A stretch of 64,000 nt of DNA from Galbibacter pacificus (GCF_029603155.1 NZ_JAPMUA010000006.1:1-64000), one strand, 5' to 3'; positions 26,055 to 35,438 are shown, counted from the stretch's first letter. Made by a program: numbers and translations. The notes: generated by a model not told the origin, from the sequence alone.

Positions 26055-26066
26055 AATAGGGTTTCA

Positions 26067-28004
26067 TTAATAATCAAAACGCTTAAAGGCTTCAATGGCG
26101 GCATAATCTGCTAGGCCAAGATCGCGGTAATGCTGTGCCGTTTTTTTATTTCTGTCTTCGGCACGTACCCAAAACTCCCTTAAATCTTCTCCTTGAAACA
26201 GCACGCCATCTTTTTGTGTTTGATGGAAGAAAATAGCTTTTCGTTTTCTAAGCACCTGGTCGGGGCTCATTGGTACGGCCATGTCAATTTCGTGGATTTC
26301 CCATTCGTGCCATGCCCCTCTGTACAACCACAGCCAACAATCGTTCATAAACGGTTCCGATTTTAGTTCGGCCATGGCCTTGAACACAGCGTCCAAACAT
26401 ACTTTATGCGTTCCATGCGGATCTGCCAAATCTCCGGCAGCATACACCTGATGTGGTTTTACACTTGCAATTAAATCTCTCACAATCTGGATATCATCAG
26501 GTCCTAACGGATGCTTCTTCACAGTTCCCGTTTCGTAAAAAGGTAAATTCAAAAAGTGAACCTGCGTATCCGGCACGTTAAAATACCGCGTAGCAGCAAT
26601 AGATTCCCGCTTACGTATCAGGCCTTTTAATTCCCTAACGGAAATTGCATCGGTTTCATTTTCTTTTTTCTTGTTAATTCCGGTAACCACCTCTTTTATC
26701 TTTTCCAGTTCCTCACCTTCCGGAAGAAAATCCATAGCCACTTCAGCATATTTTAAAGCATCGGCATTAGACACAGCAATATTTCCAGATGTTTGGTATG
26801 CAATATGTACTTCATGTCCTTGTTCTACCAGCCTATCAAAAGTGCCTCCCATTGAAATTACATCGTCATCCGGGTGCGGACTGAAAATAATAACGCGTTT
26901 CTTCTCTGGTGATTTTCTTTCGGGCCGGTTGGTATCGTCGGCATTTGGCTTACCGCCCGGCCAACCGGTAATGGTATGCTGTAGTTTGTTAAACATTTCT
27001 ATGTTCAGTTCGTACGACGATCCTTTTTCCGTAATTAATGAGGCCAATCCATGTTCGTTATAATCCTTATCGGTTAAACGAAGGATGGACTTTTCTACTT
27101 TATCGCACAGCCATACCACGGCCCTTTTGGTCATGGCATCGGTCCATGTAACTTCGCCAACCAACCACGGCGATTCAAATCTGGTTAGTAACGAAGCCGC
27201 CTCTGTATCGAGCACAAATGTGGTATTGTTGTGTTCTTGCAGGTATGTTGCGGGTATTTGCGGACTTATTTCGCCTTCAATGGTTTCCTTTAAAACACTT
27301 GCTTTTTTGTGTCCCCAAGCCAACAATACAATTCTTTTGGCACTAAATACGGTGCCCACTCCCATCGTTATGGCCTTTTTGGGCACATTTTCTATTCCTA
27401 AAAAAGACGGTGCCGCGTCTTCCCGTGTTAACTGGTCCAGGGTAATGCTCCTTGTAATAGAATTGTAATGGGATCCCGGTTCGTTAAAACCAATATGTCC
27501 CGTTCTACCAATACCCAACAACTGAAAATCGAGTCCGCCGTATTTGGCTATTTTTTCTTCGTATGCCTTGCAATAGGAAGCTATTTCATCTTGATCGATG
27601 GTACCGTTGGGAATGTTAATTTGATCTTTTGGAATATCTATATGATTGAACAAATGCTCGTTCATAAAATAGTGGTAACTATGAATACTTTCGGCGTTCA
27701 TCGGGTAATATTCGTCCAAATTGAAAGTTACTACATTCTTAAAGCTCAGCCCTTCGTTTTTATGCATCTTGACCAACTCATCATAAACACGTATGGGCGA
27801 CGATCCCGTGGCCAAGCCCAATACACAGGTTTCCCCCTTTTTATTTTTTTCACGAATTAAATCGGCAATCTCTTTTGCCACCAAATACGATGCTTTTGAA
27901 GATTTTTCAAAAACTACGTTATGAATCTTCTCATAACGGTTATGCTCATGGGTTCCTGCCTTTTCATACTTTATAGTATTCTGTGCATCGATATGTACCT
28001 TCAT
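26067..28004 (-). CDS. nagB: Glucosamine-6-phosphate deaminase fused to a PIG-L deacetylase domain
   Basis: This 645-aa cytoplasmic protein joins two enzymes. Residues about 20-270 are NagB, which converts glucosamine-6-phosphate to fructose-6-phosphate and ammonia. They contain the active-site FNLDEYYPMNAESIHSYH and GIGRTGHIGFNEPGS. From about residue 370 a PIG-L/LmbE domain follows with SPHPDDDVISMGGTFDR and GDLADPHGTHK, the zinc ligands of N-acetyl-sugar deacetylases. This two-domain form is characteristic of Bacteroidota and may let one polypeptide deacetylate and deaminate. The regulator upstream and the murQ locus downstream fit amino-sugar recycling. Direct PIG-L activity on GlcNAc-6-P is inferred, not shown. 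Confidence 0.93.
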   Translation of the reverse strand: MKVHIDAQNTIKYEKAGTHEHNRYEKIHNVVFEKSSKASYLVAKEIADLIREKNKKGETCVLGLATGSSPIRVYDELVKMHKNEGLSFKNVVTFNLDEYYPMNAESIHSYHYFMNEHLFNHIDIPKDQINIPNGTIDQDEIASYCKAYEEKIAKYGGLDFQLLGIGRTGHIGFNEPGSHYNSITRSITLDQLTREDAAPSFLGIENVPKKAITMGVGTVFSAKRIVLLAWGHKKASVLKETIEGEISPQIPATYLQEHNNTTFVLDTEAASLLTRFESPWLVGEVTWTDAMTKRAVVWLCDKVEKSILRLTDKDYNEHGLASLITEKGSSYELNIEMFNKLQHTITGWPGGKPNADDTNRPERKSPEKKRVIIFSPHPDDDVISMGGTFDRLVEQGHEVHIAYQTSGNIAVSNADALKYAEVAMDFLPEGEELEKIKEVVTGINKKKENETDAISVRELKGLIRKRESIAATRYFNVPDTQVHFLNLPFYETGTVKKHPLGPDDIQIVRDLIASVKPHQVYAAGDLADPHGTHKVCLDAVFKAMAELKSEPFMNDCWLWLYRGAWHEWEIHEIDMAVPMSPDQVLRKRKAIFFHQTQKDGVLFQGEDLREFWVRAEDRNKKTAQHYRDLGLADYAAIEAFKRFDY

Positions 28005-28101
28005 TTGTGTATGTTAAATCGGTTAATCATTAAAGTTACTATTTTCAAACAATTTCAGCAACTATACGCTTGCATCTTGCCGTTTTTATGCATGTTTTAC
28101 A

Positions 28102-28851
28102 TTAGATTGTTTGCACGTTTTGCAATAAATAGTTGCGCAATTTATTATCATTTGGATTCAACTCGGTTATCAAAGTGTTAATTTCGTTTAAACTGCACAC
28201 GTTGTAGTTTTGCCTTACATTCAATTTATTTGAAGTTGCCAAAACCACTATTTTGTCTGAGGCCGTAATCATGGCCCTTTTTACAAGGGAAACTTCGTAA
28301 CCTTCATCCGTTAGGCCATTTGCAATATTTATACTGCTGACACCAATAAAGCAGATATCCGCAACAACTTCGGAAAGCGACTGAACCACGTCGATACCAA
28401 CGGTAACCATTGACTTTTTATTAATTTTTCCGCCTATAAAAATTACTTCTACCGATGGATGTTCAGAGAGTTGCATTGCAATGGGCAAACTATAGGTATA
28501 CACAGTTGCCTTTAGATCTTTAGGGAGCTGTCTTGCCAACATTAAATTGGTAGTCCCCCCACTAATAATTACCACCATGCCATCTTCTATCAATGAAACT
28601 GCTTTTATGGCAATAATGTTCTTTCCTTCTTTATTAAACACAACATCTTCATTGTAGTGATATAGCTTCTGGATGGTAGATACGGCCCCTCCATGAACCT
28701 TCATGATCAATCCCTTTTTATCAAGTTCATTGAGGTCCCGCCTAATGGTATCTTCAGAAACTTTTAATTTTTCAGCTAAGTAATTGGACGATACATTCCT
28801 GTTTACCCTTACCTCATCTACAATTATATCTTGTCTTTCTTTTTTTTGCAT
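28102..28851 (-). CDS. DeoR/GlpR-family transcriptional regulator
   Basis: This 249-aa protein starts with a DeoR helix-turn-helix: MQKKERQDIIVDEVRVNRNV then LKVSEDTIRRDLNELDKKG. The C-terminal DeoRC sugar-phosphate sensor domain contains SGGTTNLMLARQLPK and LTDEGYEVSLVKRAMI. It probably senses a phosphorylated sugar. Its position between nagB and the SusC remnant suggests control of the amino-sugar locus on both sides; the intergenic DNA with its TGCAT words is the likely target. Confidence 0.93.
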   Translation of the reverse strand: MQKKERQDIIVDEVRVNRNVSSNYLAEKLKVSEDTIRRDLNELDKKGLIMKVHGGAVSTIQKLYHYNEDVVFNKEGKNIIAIKAVSLIEDGMVVIISGGTTNLMLARQLPKDLKATVYTYSLPIAMQLSEHPSVEVIFIGGKINKKSMVTVGIDVVQSLSEVVADICFIGVSSINIANGLTDEGYEVSLVKRAMITASDKIVVLATSNKLNVRQNYNVCSLNEINTLITELNPNDNKLRNYLLQNVQTI

Positions 28852-28925
28852 GGTTTTGCCTGCATATTATTTAATACATGCATGAAATATAAAACATTAA
28901 TGCTGTAAAAAGCAAATATTAATTA

Positions 28926-28985
28926 AAATATGCAAAAATAATGCATTTTTATACATTTTTCTTGCACATGTATAGAAAAAATACT
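28926..28985. promoter_or_regulatory. Probable operator/promoter region between the DeoR gene and the susC remnant
   Basis: The divergent spacer is AT-rich and has several TGCA-containing words: ATGCAAAAATA, ATGCATTTTTAT and TTGCACATGTAT within 60 bp, plus ATGCATGAAATA further left. Repeated ATGCA/TGCAT words next to a DeoR gene suggest binding sites. No clear single dyad can be drawn. Confidence 0.3.
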
Positions 28986-29009
28986 AACTTCATTTCCACT
29001 TAAAAATTT

Positions 29010-29638
29010 TTGTTTACAATGAAAAAGCAATATTTTACTATGCTAGCAGCTCTTTTCCTATTGGTAAATTATGCGTTAGCTCAAGAAAGATCGATTAATG
29101 GCACAGTTACTTCAGAAGATGATAATCAACCCCTCCCGGGGGCCAATCTTATAATTAAGGGAACAACTACAGGTGCTGTTACAGATTTTGATGGAAAATT
29201 TTCAATTACTATCCCAGACGAAAAAAGTGTAATGATTATTAGCTATATTGCCAAAGAAGTTACGGTTCCTTCCGGCCAAAACAGCATCTCCATTTTTTTA
29301 AAAAGCGACGTAAATGCTTTAGAAGAAGTCGTGGTGATGGGATCGAGCGTATCGCAATCCAGAAAGAAAATCGGTAATGCCATTACCACTTTAAAATCTG
29401 AGGACATTACAAAAGCACCTACCCCAAGCGTTACGCGACTATTCAGGGGAAAATTCCCGGTGCCCAGATTACACAAAATTCTGGAGACCCGGCCGGTGGA
29501 TTCTCGATTCGGTTAAGGAGGCCAAGTACAATTAGCGGTTCATCAGAACCTTTATATGTTATCGATGGCGTTATAACCAGTAACCTAACGACCAATGTTA
29601 CCAATTTGAATGTCGATGCAGGATTTGGAAAGTTTTGA
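29010..29638 (+). pseudogene. Truncated, frameshifted SusC-family TonB-linked receptor
   Basis: The first 150 codons are a normal SusC start: a signal peptide to ALAQE, a CarboxypepD_reg domain (SINGTVTSEDDNQPLPGANL, GAVTDFDGKFSI), and the beginning of the plug (ALEEVVVMGSSV). Near 29444 the frame shifts by one base; the annotated frame then runs to 29516. Reading across the shift, the other frame continues as IQGKIPGAQITQNSGDPAGG and then EPLYVIDGVITSNLTTNV, typical of SusC, until a stop at 29636-29638 after NLNVDAGF. The remaining ~800 residues of the barrel are gone. This is a dead gene. Confidence 0.88.
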
Positions 29639-29690
29639 AGACCTCCACGAATACAATATACAGATCAAACCAATTTTACAGTATAAATAA
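29619..29690 (+). pseudogene. C-terminal tail fragment of a deleted gene
   Basis: Where the SusC remnant ends, another frame reads QDLESFEDLHEYNIQIKP then ILQYK and stops at 29688-29690, seven bases before the next symporter's ATG. A stop placed just before the next gene suggests this is the true end of a gene that once lay upstream of the symporter. The family is not recognised from 23 residues. Confidence 0.4.
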
Positions 29691-29696
29691 CCTCAT

Positions 29697-31169
29697 ATGA
29701 ATACTACGCTCTTTTTAGCCGTTTTTCTTGGATATTTTATCATTTTAGTAGGCATTTCATACCTCGTTTCCAAAAAGTCGGGAGCCGATGCTTATTATAC
29801 CGGCGACAGGCAATCCCCATGGCCGTTGGTAGCCTACGGAATGATTGGCGCCGCCATGTCGGGAGTTACATTTGTTTCTATTCCCGGGATGGTTTCCAAC
29901 AACTATTTGTACTATTTTCAGTTTGTAATCGGGAACGTTATTGGTTATAGTTTTATCGTTTTTGTACTTATTCCCATTTACTACAAATTCAAATTGATCT
30001 CCATTTACACCTATTTATCCAATCGTTTTGGGTTTTATTCCTACAAAACCGGTTCGCTGTTTTTCATCATATCACAATCCTTTGGTGCGTCTTTACGCCT
30101 TTTATTGGCTGTAAAAGTACTCGATTATGCCATGTTTGCCCCCTTGGGTGTTCCATTTCCTGTAACGGTTGTTATTATTTTAGCACTAATTTGGGTCTAT
30201 ACAAACAAATCGGGAATAAAAACCATTGTTTGGACAGATACTTTGCAGACCACCTTTTTAATTGTTGCGGCCGTCGTTTCTATTTTTGCCATTAAAAACG
30301 CCCTTAACTTTTCATTTTCTGAAACCATTGACGCAGTTACGTCCCACAAATACTTTCAGGTCTTTGATTGGGACCCAAAATCGGGAAATAACTTCTTCAA
30401 ACAGATTATTTCTGGTGTTTTAATAGCCATTGCCATGATGGGGCTCGATCAAAATATCATGCAAAAAACCCTCACATGCAAATCGAAAGGCGAAGCACAA
30501 AAAAATGCGTTGGTTTTCAGTTTCATTTTAGCCATCACTCAATTTCTGTTTTTAGGGCTAGGGGTGCTCCTATATATTTATGCAGAAAAACAGGGTGTTT
30601 CCCTTCCTGTAAATGAAAACGGTACTTTTATCAACACCGATGATCTTTTCCCTAAATTGTCGCTTAATTATTTTGGTATTGCAGCAGCCATTACATTCAT
30701 TTTAGGAATTACCGCTGCGGCATTTTCCAGTGTAGATTCTGCCTTAACTGCTTTAACAACTTCATTTACCCACGACTTTTTAAACATGGAAAAGAAAACA
30801 CCATCAAAAAAAAAGAAGGCAAAAAATATAACGCTGTTCGGGTTTAACATTATCGTTTTTGCAATTATCATGGCTTTTGCAAATAGCACGGGAGATATTA
30901 TTACCAATATATTTAAAGTAGCTGGGTATACGTATGGCCCATTACTTGGGCTCTTCATTTTAGGGATTTTCACCAAAATAAACATTACCGATAAACTCGT
31001 GCCCGTTATTTGCATTCTTGCCCCTGTTTTAACGTATATTTTAAATGGAGCCCTGATACAGTACTTCCGTTTCGACCTCGGTTTTATGAACATTTTTATA
31101 AATGCCCTTATTGCCATATCCTTCTTAATCATAATCAAAAAAAATCATGAGCCAACAACTAACCACTGA
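29697..31169 (+). CDS. Sodium:solute symporter, probable amino-sugar (N-acetylmuramic acid) importer
   Basis: This 490-aa inner-membrane protein has 13 or so hydrophobic segments and SSF motifs: MSGVTFVSIPGMV, ISIYTYLSNRFGFYSYKTG, IKTIVWTDTLQT and AGYTYGPLLGLF. It overlaps murQ by 23 bases, so the two are co-translated. In Tannerella an SSF-family transporter (MurT) imports N-acetylmuramic acid next to murQ and a kinase; by analogy this one probably imports the same sugar or a relative. The kinase is missing from this locus. Confidence 0.9.
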   Translation: MNTTLFLAVFLGYFIILVGISYLVSKKSGADAYYTGDRQSPWPLVAYGMIGAAMSGVTFVSIPGMVSNNYLYYFQFVIGNVIGYSFIVFVLIPIYYKFKLISIYTYLSNRFGFYSYKTGSLFFIISQSFGASLRLLLAVKVLDYAMFAPLGVPFPVTVVIILALIWVYTNKSGIKTIVWTDTLQTTFLIVAAVVSIFAIKNALNFSFSETIDAVTSHKYFQVFDWDPKSGNNFFKQIISGVLIAIAMMGLDQNIMQKTLTCKSKGEAQKNALVFSFILAITQFLFLGLGVLLYIYAEKQGVSLPVNENGTFINTDDLFPKLSLNYFGIAAAITFILGITAAAFSSVDSALTALTTSFTHDFLNMEKKTPSKKKKAKNITLFGFNIIVFAIIMAFANSTGDIITNIFKVAGYTYGPLLGLFILGIFTKINITDKLVPVICILAPVLTYILNGALIQYFRFDLGFMNIFINALIAISFLIIIKKNHEPTTNH

Positions 31170-31959
31170 AAATGCTTCGCATTATAATAATCTAGAAAAA
31201 ATGAGCACGCAAGAACTGCTCTACAATATAAATACCGAAGACAAAACGGTGCCGAATGCTATTGAAAAAGCACTTCCCAAAATAGAAAAACTCGTTGATG
31301 CTGTATATGAAAAAATGAAAGACGGCGGACGGTTATTTTATCTTGGAGCTGGTACAAGTGGACGATTAGGAGTTCTCGATGCATCAGAACTTCCACCTAC
31401 GTATGGGGTCTCTAAAGAATTGGTTATTGCACTTATAGCCGGTGGAGATACTGCCTTGCGAAATGCCGTTGAAAATGAAGAAGACAATACCGAGAAAGCA
31501 TGGCTGGACATGCAGGAACATTTAATTTCTGATAAAGATGCCGTTATTGGCATTGCAGCATCGGGGACTACTCCTTATGTTATTGGCGGTGTAAAAAAAG
31601 CAAAAGAGAACAATATTGTTACCGGGTGCATTACCTGCAACAAAAACAGTCCGCTAGCTACCAATGTAGCCTATCCTATTGAAGTCGTGGTGGGGCCTGA
31701 ATTTGTTACTGGAAGCACTCGCATGAAAGCCGGAACTGCCCAAAAATTAATCTTGAATATGATTTCTACTTCCTTAATGATAAAAATGGGGAAAGTAAAG
31801 GGGAATAAAATGATTAATATGCAGCTTTCCAATAAAAAATTGGTGAAACGAGGTGTAAAAATGTTGATGGATGAACTGCATATAGAAAAAGAAGAAGCCC
31901 AAAAGCTGTTAATGGAACACCAAAGTGTTAAAAAAGCAATTACCTTTTTTAAAGGGTAA
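31147..31959 (+). CDS. murQ: N-acetylmuramic acid 6-phosphate etherase
   Basis: This 270-aa cytoplasmic enzyme splits the lactyl ether of MurNAc-6-phosphate to give GlcNAc-6-phosphate and D-lactate, feeding the NagB pathway upstream. The SIS domain holds GRLFYLGAGTSGRLGVLDASE near residues 60-82, the EDN loop, AASGTTPYVIGGVKKAK, and the signature GSTRMKAGTAQKLILN. The C-terminal UBA-like end is present, though the protein is at the short end for the family (about 300 aa in E. coli). It overlaps the symporter gene. Confidence 0.95.
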   Translation: MSQQLTTENASHYNNLEKMSTQELLYNINTEDKTVPNAIEKALPKIEKLVDAVYEKMKDGGRLFYLGAGTSGRLGVLDASELPPTYGVSKELVIALIAGGDTALRNAVENEEDNTEKAWLDMQEHLISDKDAVIGIAASGTTPYVIGGVKKAKENNIVTGCITCNKNSPLATNVAYPIEVVVGPEFVTGSTRMKAGTAQKLILNMISTSLMIKMGKVKGNKMINMQLSNKKLVKRGVKMLMDELHIEKEEAQKLLMEHQSVKKAITFFKG

Positions 31960-31996
31960 TTGTTTTCTATTTTTACTCGGGAATAATACTCAAGGG

Positions 31997-32722
31997 ATGC
32001 GCTACACTAAAGATAATTTTCCTGAAAAATCAACCGTTATTAATCATTCATTGACATGGGCGTGCAAAATTTTGCTCATATTAATAATTTGTTTTTTTAT
32101 GGCGACGTTTTATGGGTTGCCCATATTATTTGCAAGTGAAATTAATTTGGAAGTCTCATCCATTATCTATTTTTTTCTTATATACTATTTGCTTCTCCTT
32201 TTTGGCACTTATAAATTGGTTAAATACATCAAATCAGTAAAAGGGGAATCAATAAAAAAAGTAACTATCAATAAAGAAGGGGTGCATTACCTAAAACTTA
32301 ATGGTAAAAGGGAAAGCATTTTGTTTTCAGAATTGAACAAATCGCCGTCTCCTTTCTCCGATGATGTTTTTATCAAAACAGTTGGTGTTACACCCTATTC
32401 ATCTACCCGATTAATGATATTTTATCAAGGAAATGAGAAACATATTACTTTTTCCAATACCGATGTTATGTATACGGGAGCTATAGGAAATTGGCGAGAA
32501 TTGAGAGGGCATTTTATACAAGGAATAACATTATTTTGCCCCCATTTAACCATTTCGGAATCTGTTTATTCAGATTTTTTTATTCACCCCGAAACTTTTG
32601 AGTTTGACACTAAAGAATTTAAAAAAACTTTTTTGATCGTAGCAATTTTCATCCTAATAATACTTCTCGGTATTGATTTGTACACAAAGTATCGTTTTGG
32701 TTATTCACTTATTTTTGATTAA
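31997..32722 (+). CDS. Membrane protein of unknown function with a central soluble domain
   Basis: Starting at the ATG at 31997 gives 241 aa. An earlier in-frame ATG at 31925 would overlap murQ and add 24 residues without support. Two hydrophobic segments lie near residues 18-40 and 50-75, then a soluble domain of about 130 residues beginning SIKKVTINKEGVHYLKLNGK that resembles a PH-like or bacterial membrane-anchored sensor domain. A last hydrophobic segment lies near 205-225. No family is recognised. It follows murQ in the same direction and may be expressed with it, although nothing shows a link to amino sugars. Confidence 0.65.
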   Translation: MRYTKDNFPEKSTVINHSLTWACKILLILIICFFMATFYGLPILFASEINLEVSSIIYFFLIYYLLLLFGTYKLVKYIKSVKGESIKKVTINKEGVHYLKLNGKRESILFSELNKSPSPFSDDVFIKTVGVTPYSSTRLMIFYQGNEKHITFSNTDVMYTGAIGNWRELRGHFIQGITLFCPHLTISESVYSDFFIHPETFEFDTKEFKKTFLIVAIFILIILLGIDLYTKYRFGYSLIFD

Positions 32723-32845
32723 GATTTCACCAATAATATGAAGCAAAAAAGAACATTGAGTGAAATTTATTAAAATCCCTCTTAATGCCCTTATATTACT
32801 GAATATTTTATGCCAGCTTATTAACGGCTAATAAATAACGTTAAA

Positions 32846-33859
32846 TTACCATTTTATAATGGCACTTGCCCAAGTAAATCCACTACCAAAGGCGGCCAGC
32901 ACCACTGTATCGTCTTTTTTAACCTTACCTTGCTCCCAAGCTTCGGTTAAAGCAATAGGTATGGATGCTGCCGTGGTATTTCCGTATTTCATAATGTTGT
33001 TGAATACCTGATCATCATTCAATTTAAATTTCTGCTGAATAAACTGCGAAATTCTCAAATTTGCCTGATGCGGCACCAACAAATCGATATCTGAAGCCGT
33101 TAAGCCATTTGCCTGCAAGCCTTCGTTAATTACCTCGCTAAAGCGAACCACGGCATTTTTAAATACAAATTGACCGTTCATGTGCGGAAAATAAGAAGTG
33201 TCTTCTTCTGGATTGTCTTCGGATAAAATATCGGTTACCCAGCGTTTTCCCATTCCCGGGGCTATTAATGCCAACTCTTCGGCGTGCTCTCCTTCAGAAT
33301 GTAAATGTGTGGAAAGTATGCCCTTTGTTGTATCTTCTTCCCTACTCAATACGGCAGCTCCGGCTCCATCGCCAAAAATAACCGAAACCCCACGCCCGCG
33401 CGTAGTCATATCCAATCCGGTAGAATGCAACTCTGAACCTATTACCAGCACATTTTTGTACATCCCGGTTTTAATAAACTGATCGGCCACCGAAATGGCA
33501 TACACAAAACCCGAACATTGGTTACGAACATCCAGTGCTCCAACGGTTTTCAAACCTAAATCGCGTTGTACCAATACTCCCGGGCCCGGAAAATAATAAT
33601 CGGGACTCAAGGTGGCAAAAACCACAAAATCGATTTCATCTTTGTCCAAACCAGAACGTTCTATGGCAATTTTTGCGGCCTTTACGCCCATTGTGGTGGT
33701 GGTATCGCCATCTCCCTTTACTACATGGCGGCGCTCTTTAATACCAGTCCGCTCCTGTATCCAGGCATCATTCGTGTCCATCAACTTAGATAGATCGTCG
33801 TTGGTTACCACATTTTCGGGAACATAATACCCTAATCCTGTTATCTTTGAATTGTACAT
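32846..33859 (-). CDS. fabH: 3-oxoacyl-ACP synthase III
   Basis: This 337-aa enzyme starts fatty-acid synthesis by joining acyl-CoA and malonyl-ACP. The catalytic triad is visible: Cys115 in NQCSGFVYAIS, His in PHQANLRISQF and Asn in KYGNTTAASIPIA. The GSGFTWASAIIKW end is standard. Many Bacteroidota carry two FabH-like genes; this one lacks neighbours plsX or acpP in the window, so it may be the second copy or a KAS III homologue for another product. It is monocistronic. Confidence 0.92.
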   Translation of the reverse strand: MYNSKITGLGYYVPENVVTNDDLSKLMDTNDAWIQERTGIKERRHVVKGDGDTTTTMGVKAAKIAIERSGLDKDEIDFVVFATLSPDYYFPGPGVLVQRDLGLKTVGALDVRNQCSGFVYAISVADQFIKTGMYKNVLVIGSELHSTGLDMTTRGRGVSVIFGDGAGAAVLSREEDTTKGILSTHLHSEGEHAEELALIAPGMGKRWVTDILSEDNPEEDTSYFPHMNGQFVFKNAVVRFSEVINEGLQANGLTASDIDLLVPHQANLRISQFIQQKFKLNDDQVFNNIMKYGNTTAASIPIALTEAWEQGKVKKDDTVVLAAFGSGFTWASAIIKW

Positions 33860-34016
33860 CTTTTTTATCCTTCCTTTTATAAAAAATAAAACAATCGTCT
33901 TTTATAATACGATTTCATTAAAAATTAGCGCCGCAAGTTACACAATATCAACAAATGTATAAAAAGACGGTAGACAAAAGGTAATGAATTTACTTTGAAT
34001 GTATTAGGTTATTTTA

Positions 34017-35222
34017 TTATTCTTTTTCATCCACATAATCTTGCAAATAGGCATAGCGTTTGGTTAACTGCCCATTTGAAGTCATTTTGGCCCGTTCTAA
34101 AATGCCATCCTTGTCATTATTAAAAAAGGATGGGATTACATATTTAACAAAACTTTCGCCAAAGCCTTCGCTGGCATTTGCGGGAAGCTCGCATGGCAGG
34201 TTATCGACCGCCATTACCGCAATGGCCCCTTTATTTTTAAAATTGGTTTCTTCTTCGCTTTCTGGATTGTAGCCATAAATAGGGCTGGCTATGGTTGAAG
34301 GGCGAATGGTGGTGGCTACCGGCCCATCTATATCGCAGCTGACATCTGCTACCACTTGTATGTTGAACTTTTCTGATTTTACATCCTCACGGGTGTATAA
34401 ATAAGGAGCCCCATCGCCATAAAAATGCCCTGCAATATAAAAGTTGGTTACCTTGGCAAAGCGCATAAAATTGGATTCGTATGCTGATGGATTTTGATAA
34501 AAATCGGTTACATCAGCATCCTTTCCGTCTTTTCTTTTGTTATAATCAAGCACATCTATTTGGCAATAGACCGGCTTATTAAAATTGTTTGTTAAATAGT
34601 CTTCTACAGAGACTTCTTTTAATTTCATGGCATCCAGGATTTCTTTGGCGCCACTGCCAACACGGCCTTTCCCGGTGAGCAAAATTTTAATAGCGGGTAA
34701 ATGGATGCGCTGCAAAGCATCGATAAGTGCCTGCATATTAGGTAAGTGTTCTGCTTTGGGGAGCTCGAAAAGCTCAAATTTAAGTCCGTATGCACGTATG
34801 CCGTTGTATGCACCCACTATGCCTGCGTAACGGCCAAAGGCTACCAAACGTTGCCCGTTTGTGTTGGTAATTACTTCATGGTCGTACAGTTCTATATTTT
34901 TGGCCAAAACAGCTTGTAACAATTTTTTGTTATAAGGTTGCTTTTTTATGGTGTGCGAAAAGAAAAAATATTTTTTATTTGGAATAAGAGCTTCGATAGG
35001 CACTTCTTTTACTCCCAATAAAACATCGCATTGTTGCATGTTTTCTGAAAGTTCGAACCCGGCCGATGCATAGTCTTCATCTTTAAATATCCTGATATTG
35101 GACGGTTCTACAATAATTGCTGCGGATGGATATTTTTTCTTGACAGTTTGACAGGCCTGGGGTGTCAACACCACTCTTCTATCGGGCGGATTTTTCCGCT
35201 CTTTGATAATTCCGAACTTCAT
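34017..35222 (-). CDS. NAD(P)-dependent oxidoreductase, saccharopine/alanine dehydrogenase-like
   Basis: This 401-aa protein has an AlaDH/PNT N-terminal domain starting KFGIIKERKNPPDRRVVLTP, with IIVEPSNIRIFKDEDYASAG and DVLLGVKEVPIE following. A nucleotide-binding region contains KILLTGKGRVGSGAKEILDA near residues 190-210. The C-terminal part has VVADVSCDIDGPVATTIRPS. It resembles the saccharopine dehydrogenase (lysine-forming) group of Bacteroidota; the direction and substrate cannot be proven. It is divergent from ssrA. Confidence 0.88.
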   Translation of the reverse strand: MKFGIIKERKNPPDRRVVLTPQACQTVKKKYPSAAIIVEPSNIRIFKDEDYASAGFELSENMQQCDVLLGVKEVPIEALIPNKKYFFFSHTIKKQPYNKKLLQAVLAKNIELYDHEVITNTNGQRLVAFGRYAGIVGAYNGIRAYGLKFELFELPKAEHLPNMQALIDALQRIHLPAIKILLTGKGRVGSGAKEILDAMKLKEVSVEDYLTNNFNKPVYCQIDVLDYNKRKDGKDADVTDFYQNPSAYESNFMRFAKVTNFYIAGHFYGDGAPYLYTREDVKSEKFNIQVVADVSCDIDGPVATTIRPSTIASPIYGYNPESEEETNFKNKGAIAVMAVDNLPCELPANASEGFGESFVKYVIPSFFNNDKDGILERAKMTSNGQLTKRYAYLQDYVDEKE

Positions 35223-35295
35223 ATCACTCTGGTATAAATTTTGTTCTAAAAATACATGCTTGGTTGTAAATGTGCAAGTTTAGAAGAATTTGTAT

Positions 35296-35303
35296 TACAT
35301 TTG
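35296..35303 (+). promoter_or_regulatory. Probable -7 promoter element of ssrA
   Basis: TACATTTG exactly fits the Bacteroidota TAnnTTTG -7 consensus, and structured element copy B starts 12 bases later. The expected start point is near 35310. A convincing -33 TTG is not visible, so this is moderate. Confidence 0.5.
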
Positions 35304-35314
35304 CACCCCGCATT

Positions 35315-35395
35315 AGGGATAGCAGCGGCATCCCCCGACGAAACTTTGTTTGTCGAGGATATAGCGGATAGCCCGACCCTGGCCCGACCGCAGGG
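35315..35395 (+). repeat. Dispersed structured element, copy B, in the ssrA leader
   Basis: The element starts AGGGATAGCAGCGG and ends TATAGCGGATAGCCCG. The variable hairpin CCCCGACGAAAC with GTTTGTCGAGG lies between, and a second hairpin CCCTG/CAGGG follows. It begins about where transcription from the -7 element would start, so it would form the 5' end of precursor tmRNA. It is about 44 bases from the mature 5' end. Confidence 0.6.
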
Positions 35396-35438
35396 AGGGA
35401 GCAGGAAATGCCCAAAAAACGTTCTTTATAAATATATT

